Part shown: one piece after another, positions 50,156 through 59,386 of the stretch
Layout: every line of letters starts with the position of its first letter
Numbering within the stretch: the stretch's first letter is position 1
Source of the DNA: Niabella sp.
GTDB taxonomy: Bacteria > Bacteroidota > Bacteroidia > Chitinophagales > Chitinophagaceae
Reading direction: 5' to 3'
DNA: 64,000 bases
Assembly: GCA_027493055.1 (NCBI GenBank)
Contig: JAPUDO010000023.1
Span: forward strand, 1-64,000
Program-made: the position numbers and the translations under genes
Notes under the pieces: model-generated
The model's database searches: none
What the model was told of the DNA's origin: nothing
What the model saw: the letters and a program-made list of their open reading frames with translations, nothing else

Positions 50156-51580
50156 TTAATCCAGCTCACCCGTATTCATTTTTTTACTGCCCTTTATATT
50201 TACGTTTGCAACTTTGCCTGCCACATTCAATTGTACCAGAGAGGCAATTTTGTCGGGTGCATTTTTACGCAGCGTAATCACCACGTTTCCCTTTACATTT
50301 TTTGCTGTTAATGATTTATTGCCCGCTACCAGCTTTGCATTGATCACTTTATTGGCAAGAGCCGGCACTACCAGTTTTCCGTCAGCAGGCCAGTCAAATA
50401 TAAACAGGTTTAACGTGGTATTGCTGCCATTATCTTTCATGGTGCAGCGTCCCCATGAAAGATCGGGTAACGGGCTGGCTTGTGTAGCATAAATGGCGCT
50501 GCTATTAACTTTCATCCATTCGCCAATTGCTGCCAGGCGGTCAATGCTTTCCTGTGGTACTGTGCCATCATCTTTAGGGCCAATGTTTAATAAATAGTTG
50601 CCGCCTTTGGAAGCGATGTCTACCAAATTGCGGATCAGCATTTCGGCAGACTTCCAGTTATGATCCCAGCTTTTATAACCCCAGCTGCCGTTCATGGTCA
50701 TACAGGTTTCCCAGTCCTGGCCATCCAGTTCCGCCTGTGTAGGGATCTTCTGTTCCGGTGTTTTGGTGTCGCCTGGAAAGTTCGGCCTTTTCAGCCTGTC
50801 GTTGGTAATGATGTTAGGCTGCAATTTCAAAGCGTCTTGTAATTTCTGCGCTGCTTCATCAGTCATATTCGTTGGCGTATCCCACCACAATACCGCAACA
50901 TCACCATAATTACTTAAAATTTCCTTTACCTGTGGCACAGATACCTCATCAATATACTGATCAAAAGTTTTTGTTTCCTGCAACGGATCCCAATGACCTT
51001 TATGCGCCGCTGTGTACGCATCAATTTTTGCTGAATCAGGATTAGGCCATCCCTCCCTCATTTCTTTACGGGCGGCAGCACCGCCAGGGTTGTTCCAGTC
51101 CTGCGCCTGCGAGTAATAAAAGCCCAGCTTCATGCCATACTTCCGGCAGGCATCTGCCAGGGGTTTTAATAAATCTTTACCATACACAGTAGCATCTGCC
51201 ACATTCCATTTGCTGGCAGCCGACTTAAACAAAGCAAAGCCATCATGATGTTTGGCGGTAATGATAATGTACTTCATCCCTGCATCTTTTGCCATCTTCA
51301 CAATAGCATCGGGATTGTAGTTAACCGGGTTAAAAGATTTTGCCCGCTCCTGGTATTCTGTTACAGGAATCTTGCTGCGGTTCATAATCCATTCTGCACC
51401 ACCGCGCGCCTGCTGATGTCCGTGATACACACCACCCCACTGTGAATAAACACCCCAGTGAATAAACACCCCAAAACGTGCCGCCCGCCACCACGCCATG
51501 CGGGCATCTTTATCCGGTGCCTGCGCATTTAATGAGGCTGTAAAGATTAAAGCTATTGCAATTGTAAAGATCCTTTTCAT
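50156..51580 (-). CDS. GH29 alpha-L-fucosidase, secreted
   Basis: A 474-residue enzyme that releases alpha-linked L-fucose. It has a signal peptide (MKRIFTIAIALIFTASLNAQ). The family is shown by ARFGVFIHWGVYSQWGGVYHG near residue 34, KYIIITAKHHDGFALF near 105, and the catalytic nucleophile Asp in DVAVLWWDTP near residue 228. The C-terminal domain is a beta sandwich (VTPALANKVINAKLVAGNKSLTA). Typical length. It lies upstream of the sigma/FecR genes in the same direction as the rest of the locus. Confidence 0.95.
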   Translation of the reverse strand: MKRIFTIAIALIFTASLNAQAPDKDARMAWWRAARFGVFIHWGVYSQWGGVYHGHQQARGGAEWIMNRSKIPVTEYQERAKSFNPVNYNPDAIVKMAKDAGMKYIIITAKHHDGFALFKSAASKWNVADATVYGKDLLKPLADACRKYGMKLGFYYSQAQDWNNPGGAAARKEMREGWPNPDSAKIDAYTAAHKGHWDPLQETKTFDQYIDEVSVPQVKEILSNYGDVAVLWWDTPTNMTDEAAQKLQDALKLQPNIITNDRLKRPNFPGDTKTPEQKIPTQAELDGQDWETCMTMNGSWGYKSWDHNWKSAEMLIRNLVDIASKGGNYLLNIGPKDDGTVPQESIDRLAAIGEWMKVNSSAIYATQASPLPDLSWGRCTMKDNGSNTTLNLFIFDWPADGKLVVPALANKVINAKLVAGNKSLTAKNVKGNVVITLRKNAPDKIASLVQLNVAGKVANVNIKGSKKMNTGELD

Positions 51581-51659
51581 GAATATATTTTTTATGCTTA
51601 GATATTAAATGCTTTGTATTAAAATATAATCCCCATTGTTTTTATCTATACTTAATTGA

Positions 51660-53042
51660 TCACCGGATACCTCTGGCCAACGCACCAACTTCAGTAAGTG
51701 TCAATACATGGGCTATCGTTTTAGCATTACTATATTGGTCGGCACCAATATCCCATTTCCCCTGCCGTGGCTGTCCATCCATATCAACCGTCACTACCTT
51801 AAAATCCGCATTACCGGCTGCAATTACCGGGCTACCGGCGCTAACGCGATAAATACCATTTTTATCTTTTGTTAGCTTAGGGTTTTCATTTTTAAAACTT
51901 CCCGCAGGCATATCCCCCGGACTGCTTACATTGTACAACCAATTATTTTTCCAGCTACCATCTTTTAAAGGCCCCAACAGAACCACAGCTTCTTCCCCAC
52001 CCTGTACCAGGTTATCAGCTATAGTTATAGCCGTAGCACCTAACCCGTTTTGCCTTGCCTGCAGTACTATATTTTTCTTATTATTTATTAAAGTATTAAA
52101 AGCGATCAGGACACGATCAGGCCGGTCATGAGAAGTGAGGGGTGCACCATCGGCTACTTCCGCGCCACCATTACCAATAGTTATTGCCTGGCTGCAATTC
52201 TCAAAATAGTTGCTGAAGATATTGTGATCATCCCCATAAATACGTAACCCAGGCGTATTAAAAAAGAAATTGCCATACACATTACAGTAATTCCCATGCC
52301 TCAATGTAAACTGTGCCGGGCAATCGCGAATGGTATTATAACGCAATGTTACACCAGATGCTTTTACTGAGATTAGCTCATTTTCTCCGTGACATTTTTC
52401 AAAAAGATTGTATTCTACAATGCTGTTGCTAAAAGAAAGGCTTAAACCACTTAAACCAAACTGCAATGTTTCAGCCCCGTTAGCACCTCCCTGATCGGGG
52501 AAGTTATAGAAATAATTATGATGGATATGCAAGCGCGCTGCCACCTGCTTTCCCTCGCCCCTGATAGCCAGGATGCGCCCCATTTCTTTTTTGTTCTGAA
52601 ATGTATTGTAATCTATTTCATGGTCATCTCCGGCAATAGTAAGGTACTCGCCGTTACCTGGTGTTTCAAATATATTACGTGTCCAGCGGCAGAAACGCGT
52701 ACCGGTAGCCGATCGCGCATGAGAAGCGGTATGCGTAAACTTAAATCCTTTGATCACTATATTAGCGGCAGGACTTACAAGATTGAAACCCCCTTTACCA
52801 CTAATAACCGCGCCCCCAATAGACTGTGATCGTATAACAATAGGATGCTCCTTTGTTCCTGCACAATTTATCTCAATGTCTGCTTTCGTTTTATACATAC
52901 CATTTTTCAAAATAATGGTTGTGCCCGGAACTGCCTTGCTGATTGCTTTTTGCAGAGCTTCTATAGAGGACACTGTTATGGAAACTGCAAATGCAGGAAA
53001 GGTAAAAAAGAAATATACCAACACCAGTGAATATTTTATCAT
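51660..53042 (-). CDS. PL6 polysaccharide lyase (alginate/chondroitinase B type), first copy
   Basis: A 460-residue right-handed beta-helix lyase with signal peptide (MIKYSLVLVYFFFTFPAFA). PL6 enzymes cut uronate chains by beta-elimination; known activities are on alginate or dermatan. Visible hallmarks: CHGENELISVKASGVTLRYNTI near residue 240 with the catalytic Lys (SVKAS), and PAQFTLRHGNYCNVYGNFF near 262 with the catalytic Arg (LRHGN), plus NGAETLQFG. The second PL6 gene lies 62 bp further upstream. Which substrate it uses here cannot be read. Confidence 0.9.
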   Translation of the reverse strand: MIKYSLVLVYFFFTFPAFAVSITVSSIEALQKAISKAVPGTTIILKNGMYKTKADIEINCAGTKEHPIVIRSQSIGGAVISGKGGFNLVSPAANIVIKGFKFTHTASHARSATGTRFCRWTRNIFETPGNGEYLTIAGDDHEIDYNTFQNKKEMGRILAIRGEGKQVAARLHIHHNYFYNFPDQGGANGAETLQFGLSGLSLSFSNSIVEYNLFEKCHGENELISVKASGVTLRYNTIRDCPAQFTLRHGNYCNVYGNFFFNTPGLRIYGDDHNIFSNYFENCSQAITIGNGGAEVADGAPLTSHDRPDRVLIAFNTLINNKKNIVLQARQNGLGATAITIADNLVQGGEEAVVLLGPLKDGSWKNNWLYNVSSPGDMPAGSFKNENPKLTKDKNGIYRVSAGSPVIAAGNADFKVVTVDMDGQPRQGKWDIGADQYSNAKTIAHVLTLTEVGALARGIR

Positions 53043-53104
53043 ATTGTTATTACGTTTTTCTTTTTTAAAATTGATTCCGTGTCATTTCACAAGAACCGTA
53101 GCTA

Positions 53105-54568
53105 CTATGGTTGTAATAAATCCTTTCCTAAACCTGCAACCCATGACGGACCTATTCCTTCTGATTTTAGCAGCGCTTTACGTTTATCATCTAAAGCTTT
53201 TGCGCCTACATCAGCAGAAGTGAAAAAAGGAAAAGATCCCTGGAAAGCGCCAAAAACAGGACTTCCGGTTTGCGGCTCATAAGTACCAAAAGCAGTAATG
53301 CCCAGTGGTTGATTGATCTGTATAAAACCTTGCGGCATAACCACCGTTCCTGTCACATAAGCCATGTTACCCATATAAGTGAAATTTTCGGGAGTATCTG
53401 CCAGCTTTAACAAGGTAGCCCCGGCTTTTTGCTGCAGGTTATTAGCTACAGTACAATTTGCGGGAGGCATAGTACGGCCGTTTCCTCCTTTGCCTGCGCC
53501 TATTTCGAAGGCCTGGGAGCAATGAACTATTGTATTCCCTACAATTTTTGCATTTTTTACCTGGAAGTAGCCGCTGGGCGCCGAATTAGGCACGCCATCT
53601 AAAAGAGAAATGGCACAAAACTGGCCGGTTTGAGCTACGCCCTGGATATAGTTATTGTATACCAGGTGGTTTTCACCAACTATTCTTATTCCACCAACAT
53701 CAGCAACACCATTGCCTATAATATAATTTCCATATACCTCTGTATCATTGCCGTGGCGAAGGCATAGTGTTCCGCGACTCTCAAAAAACAGGTTATTCCG
53801 GATAATATTTTTACTCATCTTGTTGGAAATGATTTCGGTTTCTCCATTGCATTTATCAAAAATGTTTTCTTCTATGATAACATTACTTTGGGTTAAATAG
53901 TAATCGCTGGTTCCTACCCTGATGGTTTCCCCGCCATTGTTTCCCAGATCAGGCCGGTTTCCAAAATAATTATGATCTATACGGTGATCAAGAGCAGCAT
54001 TTTTACCCCAGATCACTACAGTGGCCCCCTGGTGCGCTTTACCTTTAATATAACAGTGATCTAAGCGATTTTTCGTTCCATTCATAGAAACCCACCGGTA
54101 ATCTATGGCAGCATCGGTTGGGTTATAGTCTGTAATAGAAGTATTAGTAAGCCTGCACCCCAGGGAAGAAGATGTAAAATCAACAATAAATTGTCCCGCT
54201 TCCAGTTTTCCCTCTTTGAAATTCAAGCCGTTTACTTCCAGGTATTCGCCATCTATCCTGACAGATGATGATCCCTTCATGATCACCTCTCCTGGTTTTT
54301 CGGCCATTAGCACAATCGGCGATTGCATTGTCCCTTTTGCTTTGAATATAACTTTCTGGTCCTTCCAATCTCCTGATTTCATCACAACCGTATCGCCCGC
54401 CACAAGCGTAATCGCTGAAAGCTCTGCAGCTGAGGTTATTGTTTTGCAGGATGAGCAAACAGGAAGGGTCCCCTCCAATGGTTTCTCTTCTTCAGGCCCG
54501 CTTTTTTTGCAGTTTATTACGGACAGCGGCAATATCCCCAATACAAAAAATATGTTTATCGCTTTCAT
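53105..54568 (-). CDS. PL6 polysaccharide lyase, second copy, lipoprotein
   Basis: A 487-residue beta-helix enzyme with a lipoprotein signal (LPLSVINCKKSG, Cys as lipid anchor), so probably surface-attached, unlike the first copy with a Sec signal. Hallmarks: CNGETEIISNKMSKNIIRNNLFFES near residue 240 (catalytic Lys region), GTLCLRHGNDTEVYGNYI near 268 (catalytic Arg), and NGGETIRVG. It is more diverged from the first copy than expected for a recent duplicate, so the two likely differ in specificity (for example endo versus exo action). Confidence 0.9.
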   Translation of the reverse strand: MKAINIFFVLGILPLSVINCKKSGPEEEKPLEGTLPVCSSCKTITSAAELSAITLVAGDTVVMKSGDWKDQKVIFKAKGTMQSPIVLMAEKPGEVIMKGSSSVRIDGEYLEVNGLNFKEGKLEAGQFIVDFTSSSLGCRLTNTSITDYNPTDAAIDYRWVSMNGTKNRLDHCYIKGKAHQGATVVIWGKNAALDHRIDHNYFGNRPDLGNNGGETIRVGTSDYYLTQSNVIIEENIFDKCNGETEIISNKMSKNIIRNNLFFESRGTLCLRHGNDTEVYGNYIIGNGVADVGGIRIVGENHLVYNNYIQGVAQTGQFCAISLLDGVPNSAPSGYFQVKNAKIVGNTIVHCSQAFEIGAGKGGNGRTMPPANCTVANNLQQKAGATLLKLADTPENFTYMGNMAYVTGTVVMPQGFIQINQPLGITAFGTYEPQTGSPVFGAFQGSFPFFTSADVGAKALDDKRKALLKSEGIGPSWVAGLGKDLLQP

Positions 54569-54602
54569 CCGTATATTTTTTAATTTTTAATTTGGTCGGA
54601 TG

Positions 54603-54623
54603 CCTGCCTGTCCGGCAGACAGG
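54603..54623. repeat. Short inverted repeat in the gap before the GH88 gene
   Basis: CCTGCCTG-TCCGG-CAGACAGG, arms matching with one mismatch, in the 104-bp gap between the second PL6 gene and GH88. The motif resembles a dispersed CCTGTCTG-type palindrome; nothing else is seen there. Confidence 0.3.
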
Positions 54624-54672
54624 GAACGCCCTATCTACCTCCTCTCTGTTTGTAAAATTTTACATGGGCGTT

Positions 54673-55857
54673 TCATTTGTTTATTTTTTTCAGGCGCAAC
54701 AACGCTTCAAGGTAATAGTAGTCTGCATAGCTTAAAGGAACATCTACTTCACTATTAGCTGGCTTTGAGCCGGTGCTGTGCAATAATATAAACCCGAAAT
54801 CTTTTCCAACGGGCGCGCGGTAATGCTCGGTGATATTTATCAATAGCTTTTTAGCAAGCCCTTTATAATAACTTCCCTTTTTACTATAGGCGCTCAGCTC
54901 CAGCAATGCCGATGCTATGACCGTTGCGGCTGAAACATCACGTGGTTCATTGGGTATACCCGGCGCATTAAAGTCCCAGTAAGGAACCAGGTCCTTGGGC
55001 AGATTGGGATGCTTAAAAATAAATCCGGCAATATTCTCAGCCTGCTTCAGATACCGGGGATCTTTTGTTTCACGGTAACACATGGTATAGCCGTATAAGC
55101 CCCAGGCCTGGCCACGCGCCCAGGCCGAAGCATCGGAGTAACCCTGGTGCGTTGTTTTCTTATTGATCTTACCGTATTGCGTAGAATCATAGTCTACTAC
55201 GTGCCAGGTGCTGTAATCCTTCCTGAAATGATTTTTCATTGTGTTATCAGCATGGCTGACAGCTATATCATAATACTTTTTATCACCGGTAAGCCTGGAA
55301 GCTTCAAACAAAAGTTCCAGGTTCAGCATATTATCAATGATCACAGGATAATCCCATTTCTGTTTATTGTGATCCCAGGAGCGGATCACGCCGGCGGTTT
55401 TATTAAACCTGGTGCTTAATGTTTGAGCTGACCGGATCAACACTTCTTTGTAATGTTCATCCTTTGTGAGCCGGTAACCGTTGCCCACGCTGCAATACAC
55501 TTTAAAACCCATATCGTGTGTACTGCCATTCCATTGCTCTTTTTCAATATTGGCTGTAAAAGCTTTTGCCTTTTCTCTCCAATCCTCATTTTTTGTATAC
55601 TCATACAGGTACCATAATACTCCCGGGAAAAAACCGGAAGTCCAGTCGCCTGATTTAACAAGCCGCAAACAGTCGTTCTCAATAGTACGTGGCGATACCA
55701 GCTCTTTTGATCCGTTTTTGGCTTTATCAATTTCAGCCAGCATCACCAGGGTTTGTTGTTCTGCATCCCGAAACACGTTGGGAATACTTAGCTTCTGAGC
55801 GCCGGCTCCAGCACTCAGTAATAAAGCAGTTGTCAAAACAATTATATTACGTTTCAT
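54673..55857 (-). CDS. GH88 unsaturated glucuronyl hydrolase, secreted
   Basis: A 394-residue enzyme with signal peptide (MKRNIIVLTTALLLSAGAGAQ). GH88 hydrolyses the unsaturated uronic acid from di- and oligosaccharides made by lyases. Signatures of the (alpha/alpha)6 barrel: WTSGFFPGVLWYLYEY near residue 72, STHDMGFKVYCSVGNGY near 112 (catalytic Asp), YPVIIDNMLNLELLFEAS near 173 (second Asp) and SDASAWARGQAWGLYGYTM near 240. It fits the adjacent lyase genes directly and complements the GH105 at the other end of the locus. Confidence 0.95.
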   Translation of the reverse strand: MKRNIIVLTTALLLSAGAGAQKLSIPNVFRDAEQQTLVMLAEIDKAKNGSKELVSPRTIENDCLRLVKSGDWTSGFFPGVLWYLYEYTKNEDWREKAKAFTANIEKEQWNGSTHDMGFKVYCSVGNGYRLTKDEHYKEVLIRSAQTLSTRFNKTAGVIRSWDHNKQKWDYPVIIDNMLNLELLFEASRLTGDKKYYDIAVSHADNTMKNHFRKDYSTWHVVDYDSTQYGKINKKTTHQGYSDASAWARGQAWGLYGYTMCYRETKDPRYLKQAENIAGFIFKHPNLPKDLVPYWDFNAPGIPNEPRDVSAATVIASALLELSAYSKKGSYYKGLAKKLLINITEHYRAPVGKDFGFILLHSTGSKPANSEVDVPLSYADYYYLEALLRLKKINK

Positions 55858-56012
55858 AGAATTTATGTTTTTATTTTTATTAACCCAGCTATAGAATATA
55901 TGGCATCGGTCTTGCGTCGCACAGCGTCATCTGCAGATTACATGGCATCTGCCCTCTTTATGAAACAGATCTTTGTCCTCATCGCCTTTAAACTTTTCAT
56001 CCTGTCAACGCA

Positions 56013-57191
56013 TTACCTATCCAGCCATATCAGCGGATTCCTTACCGGCAGGTTGCGGATCACTTCTTCTACTTCAGGGAAATGATCAAGTCCCGCCCAT
56101 GTAGCCAGCCATTGCTTATTGCCAAATGCCGCAGCGCCAAACACCAGTGCTGGCTGAGCTACCGGCCAATCGTTCCAATACATCACATCCTGCTTAAACG
56201 GCCATTTTGTTTTATCATTAATATAAGGATACAAATAAGCAATTCCTTTTTTTATAGAACGTCCATCGGCTGTTTGATAATTCCATAAATCATCCTGCTT
56301 TGTTGAAAGAACCTGACAGAGCGTAACCATGGCTTCCAGGTTGAATAAAGAATAACCATAAGGTTTGGTTCTTGACAACTCTTTTGGGAAGCTGCCGTCT
56401 GCCGCCATCTGACCAGGTAGTAAAACCATTTTATAGCGGTCGCTGCAAAACTCCATTAGCTTTTTGTCTCCCGTAAACCTTGCAAAACAGGCCACCTGCA
56501 TGGCCCAGCAGGTACCATGATTATTGGCAGCGTTCATTTCATCAATCCCGTATTGATGCGTGGTTACCCAATGCAAATACTTCGTAAACCATTGTTTTAT
56601 CTGTTGCAATACTTCCTGATCCATTAATGGGGAACGCTCCATAATATATAATCCCTGCGCTACTTCCATCAATTGGATGGCATCAATGATACCAATACCT
56701 CTTCCTGTTGCCCGCCCCTTAATTGCCTGCGCATACAACAGATGCGGGTTCATCATGGTGGCAGTATCCACAAACCAGGCAGTGCAATGTTCCATTGCTT
56801 TTTTTAAATAAACCTCTTTTTGAGTAATACGCCATGCCGAAGCCAACACACCAACTATCCGGCTAAAACGGATCATTGCCAGGCGATGCGCTACAAAATT
56901 ATCGGGATTGGTCATCCCGTCTTTCTGAATATACGGGCTATCCGCACTTACCGGGTTTGGCCACCAGTAATCACCCTCGCTAAAAAAATCATGTTTTCCG
57001 CCCGCACTGCGCACGCTGGTTTCGGCAGTTACTGTTACCGGTTTTTCTTTCAAAGCCTTATAAGCTGCAATTAAAACCTCTTTCTGCAATACTTTTAATG
57101 CTTGCCCATAAACGCTCTTTACAGCATCTTTTCTTTGCGCGCTGACCCCGGTGCATATTAAAAAACAGCCTATCGTTATTACTAACCGCAT
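56013..57191 (-). CDS. Alginate-lyase-superfamily enzyme (PF05426, PL38-like)
   Basis: A 392-residue exported enzyme with signal peptide (MRLVITIGCFLICTGVSAQ). It has the (alpha/alpha)-toroid pattern of the Alginate_lyase superfamily: DFFSEGDYWWPNPVSADSPYIQKDG near 68, MNAANNHGTCWAMQVACFARFTG near 195, with the NNHG motif (Asn and His of the catalytic site), and QMAADGSFPKELSRTKPYGYSLFNLEAM near 245 with a catalytic Tyr/Arg pair. The closest family by appearance is PL38, which includes glucuronan lyases from Bacteroidota. It starts 3 bp before the GH31 stop region, so the two are translationally coupled. Substrate is inferred to be a glucuronic-acid polymer. Confidence 0.85.
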   Translation of the reverse strand: MRLVITIGCFLICTGVSAQRKDAVKSVYGQALKVLQKEVLIAAYKALKEKPVTVTAETSVRSAGGKHDFFSEGDYWWPNPVSADSPYIQKDGMTNPDNFVAHRLAMIRFSRIVGVLASAWRITQKEVYLKKAMEHCTAWFVDTATMMNPHLLYAQAIKGRATGRGIGIIDAIQLMEVAQGLYIMERSPLMDQEVLQQIKQWFTKYLHWVTTHQYGIDEMNAANNHGTCWAMQVACFARFTGDKKLMEFCSDRYKMVLLPGQMAADGSFPKELSRTKPYGYSLFNLEAMVTLCQVLSTKQDDLWNYQTADGRSIKKGIAYLYPYINDKTKWPFKQDVMYWNDWPVAQPALVFGAAAFGNKQWLATWAGLDHFPEVEEVIRNLPVRNPLIWLDR

Positions 57192-57194
57192 GGT

Positions 57195-59348
57195 TTATTT
57201 TTGATCCGTCATAAAACGGAAAGTGATTTTATGATAAGACTGAACAGCTTTGTTATGTGCTGCTTCTACCGAGCCTTTTAATTTCCCCCCGGCATCTTTT
57301 TCAATGGTAACAGTACGCCAGTCAAAAGCTCCTTTTTCATAATCCATTGTGAAGCCATCATCATCGTACAACTTATAAGTGGCCGGTTTGCTGCCATACA
57401 CCCTGATCTCCAGGTCTACCTGCTCCCCCTTTACAGGCGCATGCAACATGGCAGGCATCATAGGTATCATACCACCATCTTTTACATACACGGGAATCTT
57501 ATCCAAGCCCGGCATAACGGTGATGATCTCTCCATCACCCTCATAAGCGCCTGTATAGAAATCATACCATTTTCCTTTGGGCAATATTATTTTTCTTGAT
57601 TGCTGCCCGGCAAATAAGGGCGCTACTAGTAAATATTCTCCTGCCATATACTGGTCTTTCACTTCCCTGGAAACCGCTTCCAGGTAAGGGTTGTCCTCCA
57701 GGTTATTTTTCACTGTGCTGCCTGTTTTGCTTTCAAATCCCGGCTCCAGGCTCATACCACGAAAAACAGGGGTTCCCTCATAATGATATTTTGCAAATTC
57801 CGAATACCAGTAAGGCATCATGCGCATCCGCAACAGGGCCAGCTCTTTTACTGCCCCCGCTACATCTGCATAAGACCAGGGCTTAGTGCCGCTGGACCAG
57901 GCATTGATCATGGCCAGAGGTGAAAAGATCACCGTTTGAAAACGGCGCAACCACTCTTCCGAAGTTTTGGAAGCACGAACCTCCGGCGTCCACAATACAC
58001 CAATATAGCCACTATTAACAAGCGCTGTGATAAAATCTTCATGATTATAATAATCGTTATAAATAACATAGGGATAAGTATTGGTGCCTGCATTGGAACC
58101 GCGCACCAATCCATAAGTACGTTCATTTTTTTCTTTAAACAGGTCAAGGCTATAACGCATGGCCAGCACACCATAGGTTTGCCGCACCTGCTCACCGGTT
58201 AGGCCACCCGGAAAGCGGGCCACATCCGGCCACAGGTAATAATCATATCCATCTACCTCGTCAATCTTGTAGCCGCTCACACCAATACCCACCTGGTCCT
58301 TTTTTAATTGATCAAAGAAAATTTTCCGCGCCCGGGGAATAGTTAAATCCGGAACCTCACCTACCCACACTGTATGCGAGCCTGTATAAGGTTTGATCTC
58401 GTTATAAAAAGAAGCCTGTTTGGATACATAAGGATTGATCCAGAGATTAAGCCGGATATTTTTATCCAGCATCTCTTTAACAAAGCCTTTGGGATCAGGA
58501 TAGCGTTTTTTATCCCACTCAAAAGTTCCGGGATAGGCACGGCTTTGCCAGCCGGGTTCCAGTCCCACAAAGTCAAGAGGATATCCCTTTAAACGGAAAG
58601 CATCCACTTCCCCCCTCACTTCATCAGCCGTAAACAATGATTTAACGCGCTGTGTAAAACCCAATCCCCACCGGGGTGGCAATGCGCCGCCACCGTTAAA
58701 CAGGTTATACCGCCTTACTGCGTCTAAAGCAGTAGGGCCTGCAAATACATATATTTCAACTCCCGCAGCTGGCACTAGTATTTCAACAGCATCGGAGTAA
58801 GGGCGCGAGCTCCAGCTCTTATCTTCATTACGGTTCTTTTCTGCCGGCGAGTGCCCGCTATCCTTTCTTACCGCCGTACCGGCATACACCGTGACATAGC
58901 GCGCCGTGTTAATAAACACACCATAGCCGGCACTGGATACATAAAAAGGAACCGGCGCATGTGTTCTGCCATTGTCTTTTCCACCATAATGGTCCATGTG
59001 CAATTGCAGTATTTTACCCCGCTGATGAACGGTCTGGAAATTTAAGCCCAGGCCAAACAACTGTTCCTTTTCTGTTAAGGGAAAACGCAGGTAGGTTTTG
59101 CCATCTGTTAATGCAGCGCTAACAGCCCGCTGATCAAAAGGAAAAGGCTGGTTGCCCATTTTTTGCAAAGCCGGAACAGACGGAGCAGAACCCGCCGCTT
59201 TTAACAGGTCATAAGCTTCGGGCTGGCCCGCCACGCCTTTCCACACGCCGGGAGCCACCTGCTGCCAGGCAAGCGGTTGCGCACCCGCTTTATGGAATAA
59301 AACAAATAAAAGAAAGATCAAAAAGAGTTTATTACCTGCAATTTTCAT
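57195..59348 (-). CDS. GH31 glycosidase, secreted
   Basis: A 717-residue enzyme with signal peptide (MKIAGNKLFLIFLLFVLFHKAGAQ). Parts: N-terminal beta sandwich (residues 30-215), TIM barrel (215-550) with WGLGFTQRVKSLFTADEV, GYKIDEVDGYD near residue 370 (nucleophile Asp) and SGYIGVLWTPEVRASKTSEEW near 445; then distal beta domains with KIILPKGKWYDFYTG. In most GH31 members the acid/base segment reads GD, here TPEVR, so the acid/base may be the Glu. The family includes alpha-glucosidases and alpha-xylosidases; specificity is not readable. Gaps to neighbours are 3 bp (PL38-like) and 38 bp (GH95). Confidence 0.9.
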   Translation of the reverse strand: MKIAGNKLFLIFLLFVLFHKAGAQPLAWQQVAPGVWKGVAGQPEAYDLLKAAGSAPSVPALQKMGNQPFPFDQRAVSAALTDGKTYLRFPLTEKEQLFGLGLNFQTVHQRGKILQLHMDHYGGKDNGRTHAPVPFYVSSAGYGVFINTARYVTVYAGTAVRKDSGHSPAEKNRNEDKSWSSRPYSDAVEILVPAAGVEIYVFAGPTALDAVRRYNLFNGGGALPPRWGLGFTQRVKSLFTADEVRGEVDAFRLKGYPLDFVGLEPGWQSRAYPGTFEWDKKRYPDPKGFVKEMLDKNIRLNLWINPYVSKQASFYNEIKPYTGSHTVWVGEVPDLTIPRARKIFFDQLKKDQVGIGVSGYKIDEVDGYDYYLWPDVARFPGGLTGEQVRQTYGVLAMRYSLDLFKEKNERTYGLVRGSNAGTNTYPYVIYNDYYNHEDFITALVNSGYIGVLWTPEVRASKTSEEWLRRFQTVIFSPLAMINAWSSGTKPWSYADVAGAVKELALLRMRMMPYWYSEFAKYHYEGTPVFRGMSLEPGFESKTGSTVKNNLEDNPYLEAVSREVKDQYMAGEYLLVAPLFAGQQSRKIILPKGKWYDFYTGAYEGDGEIITVMPGLDKIPVYVKDGGMIPMMPAMLHAPVKGEQVDLEIRVYGSKPATYKLYDDDGFTMDYEKGAFDWRTVTIEKDAGGKLKGSVEAAHNKAVQSYHKITFRFMTDQK

Positions 59349-59386
59349 GTGTGAAGATTTGAGTCCATAGTCAATGGTCCATGGAC

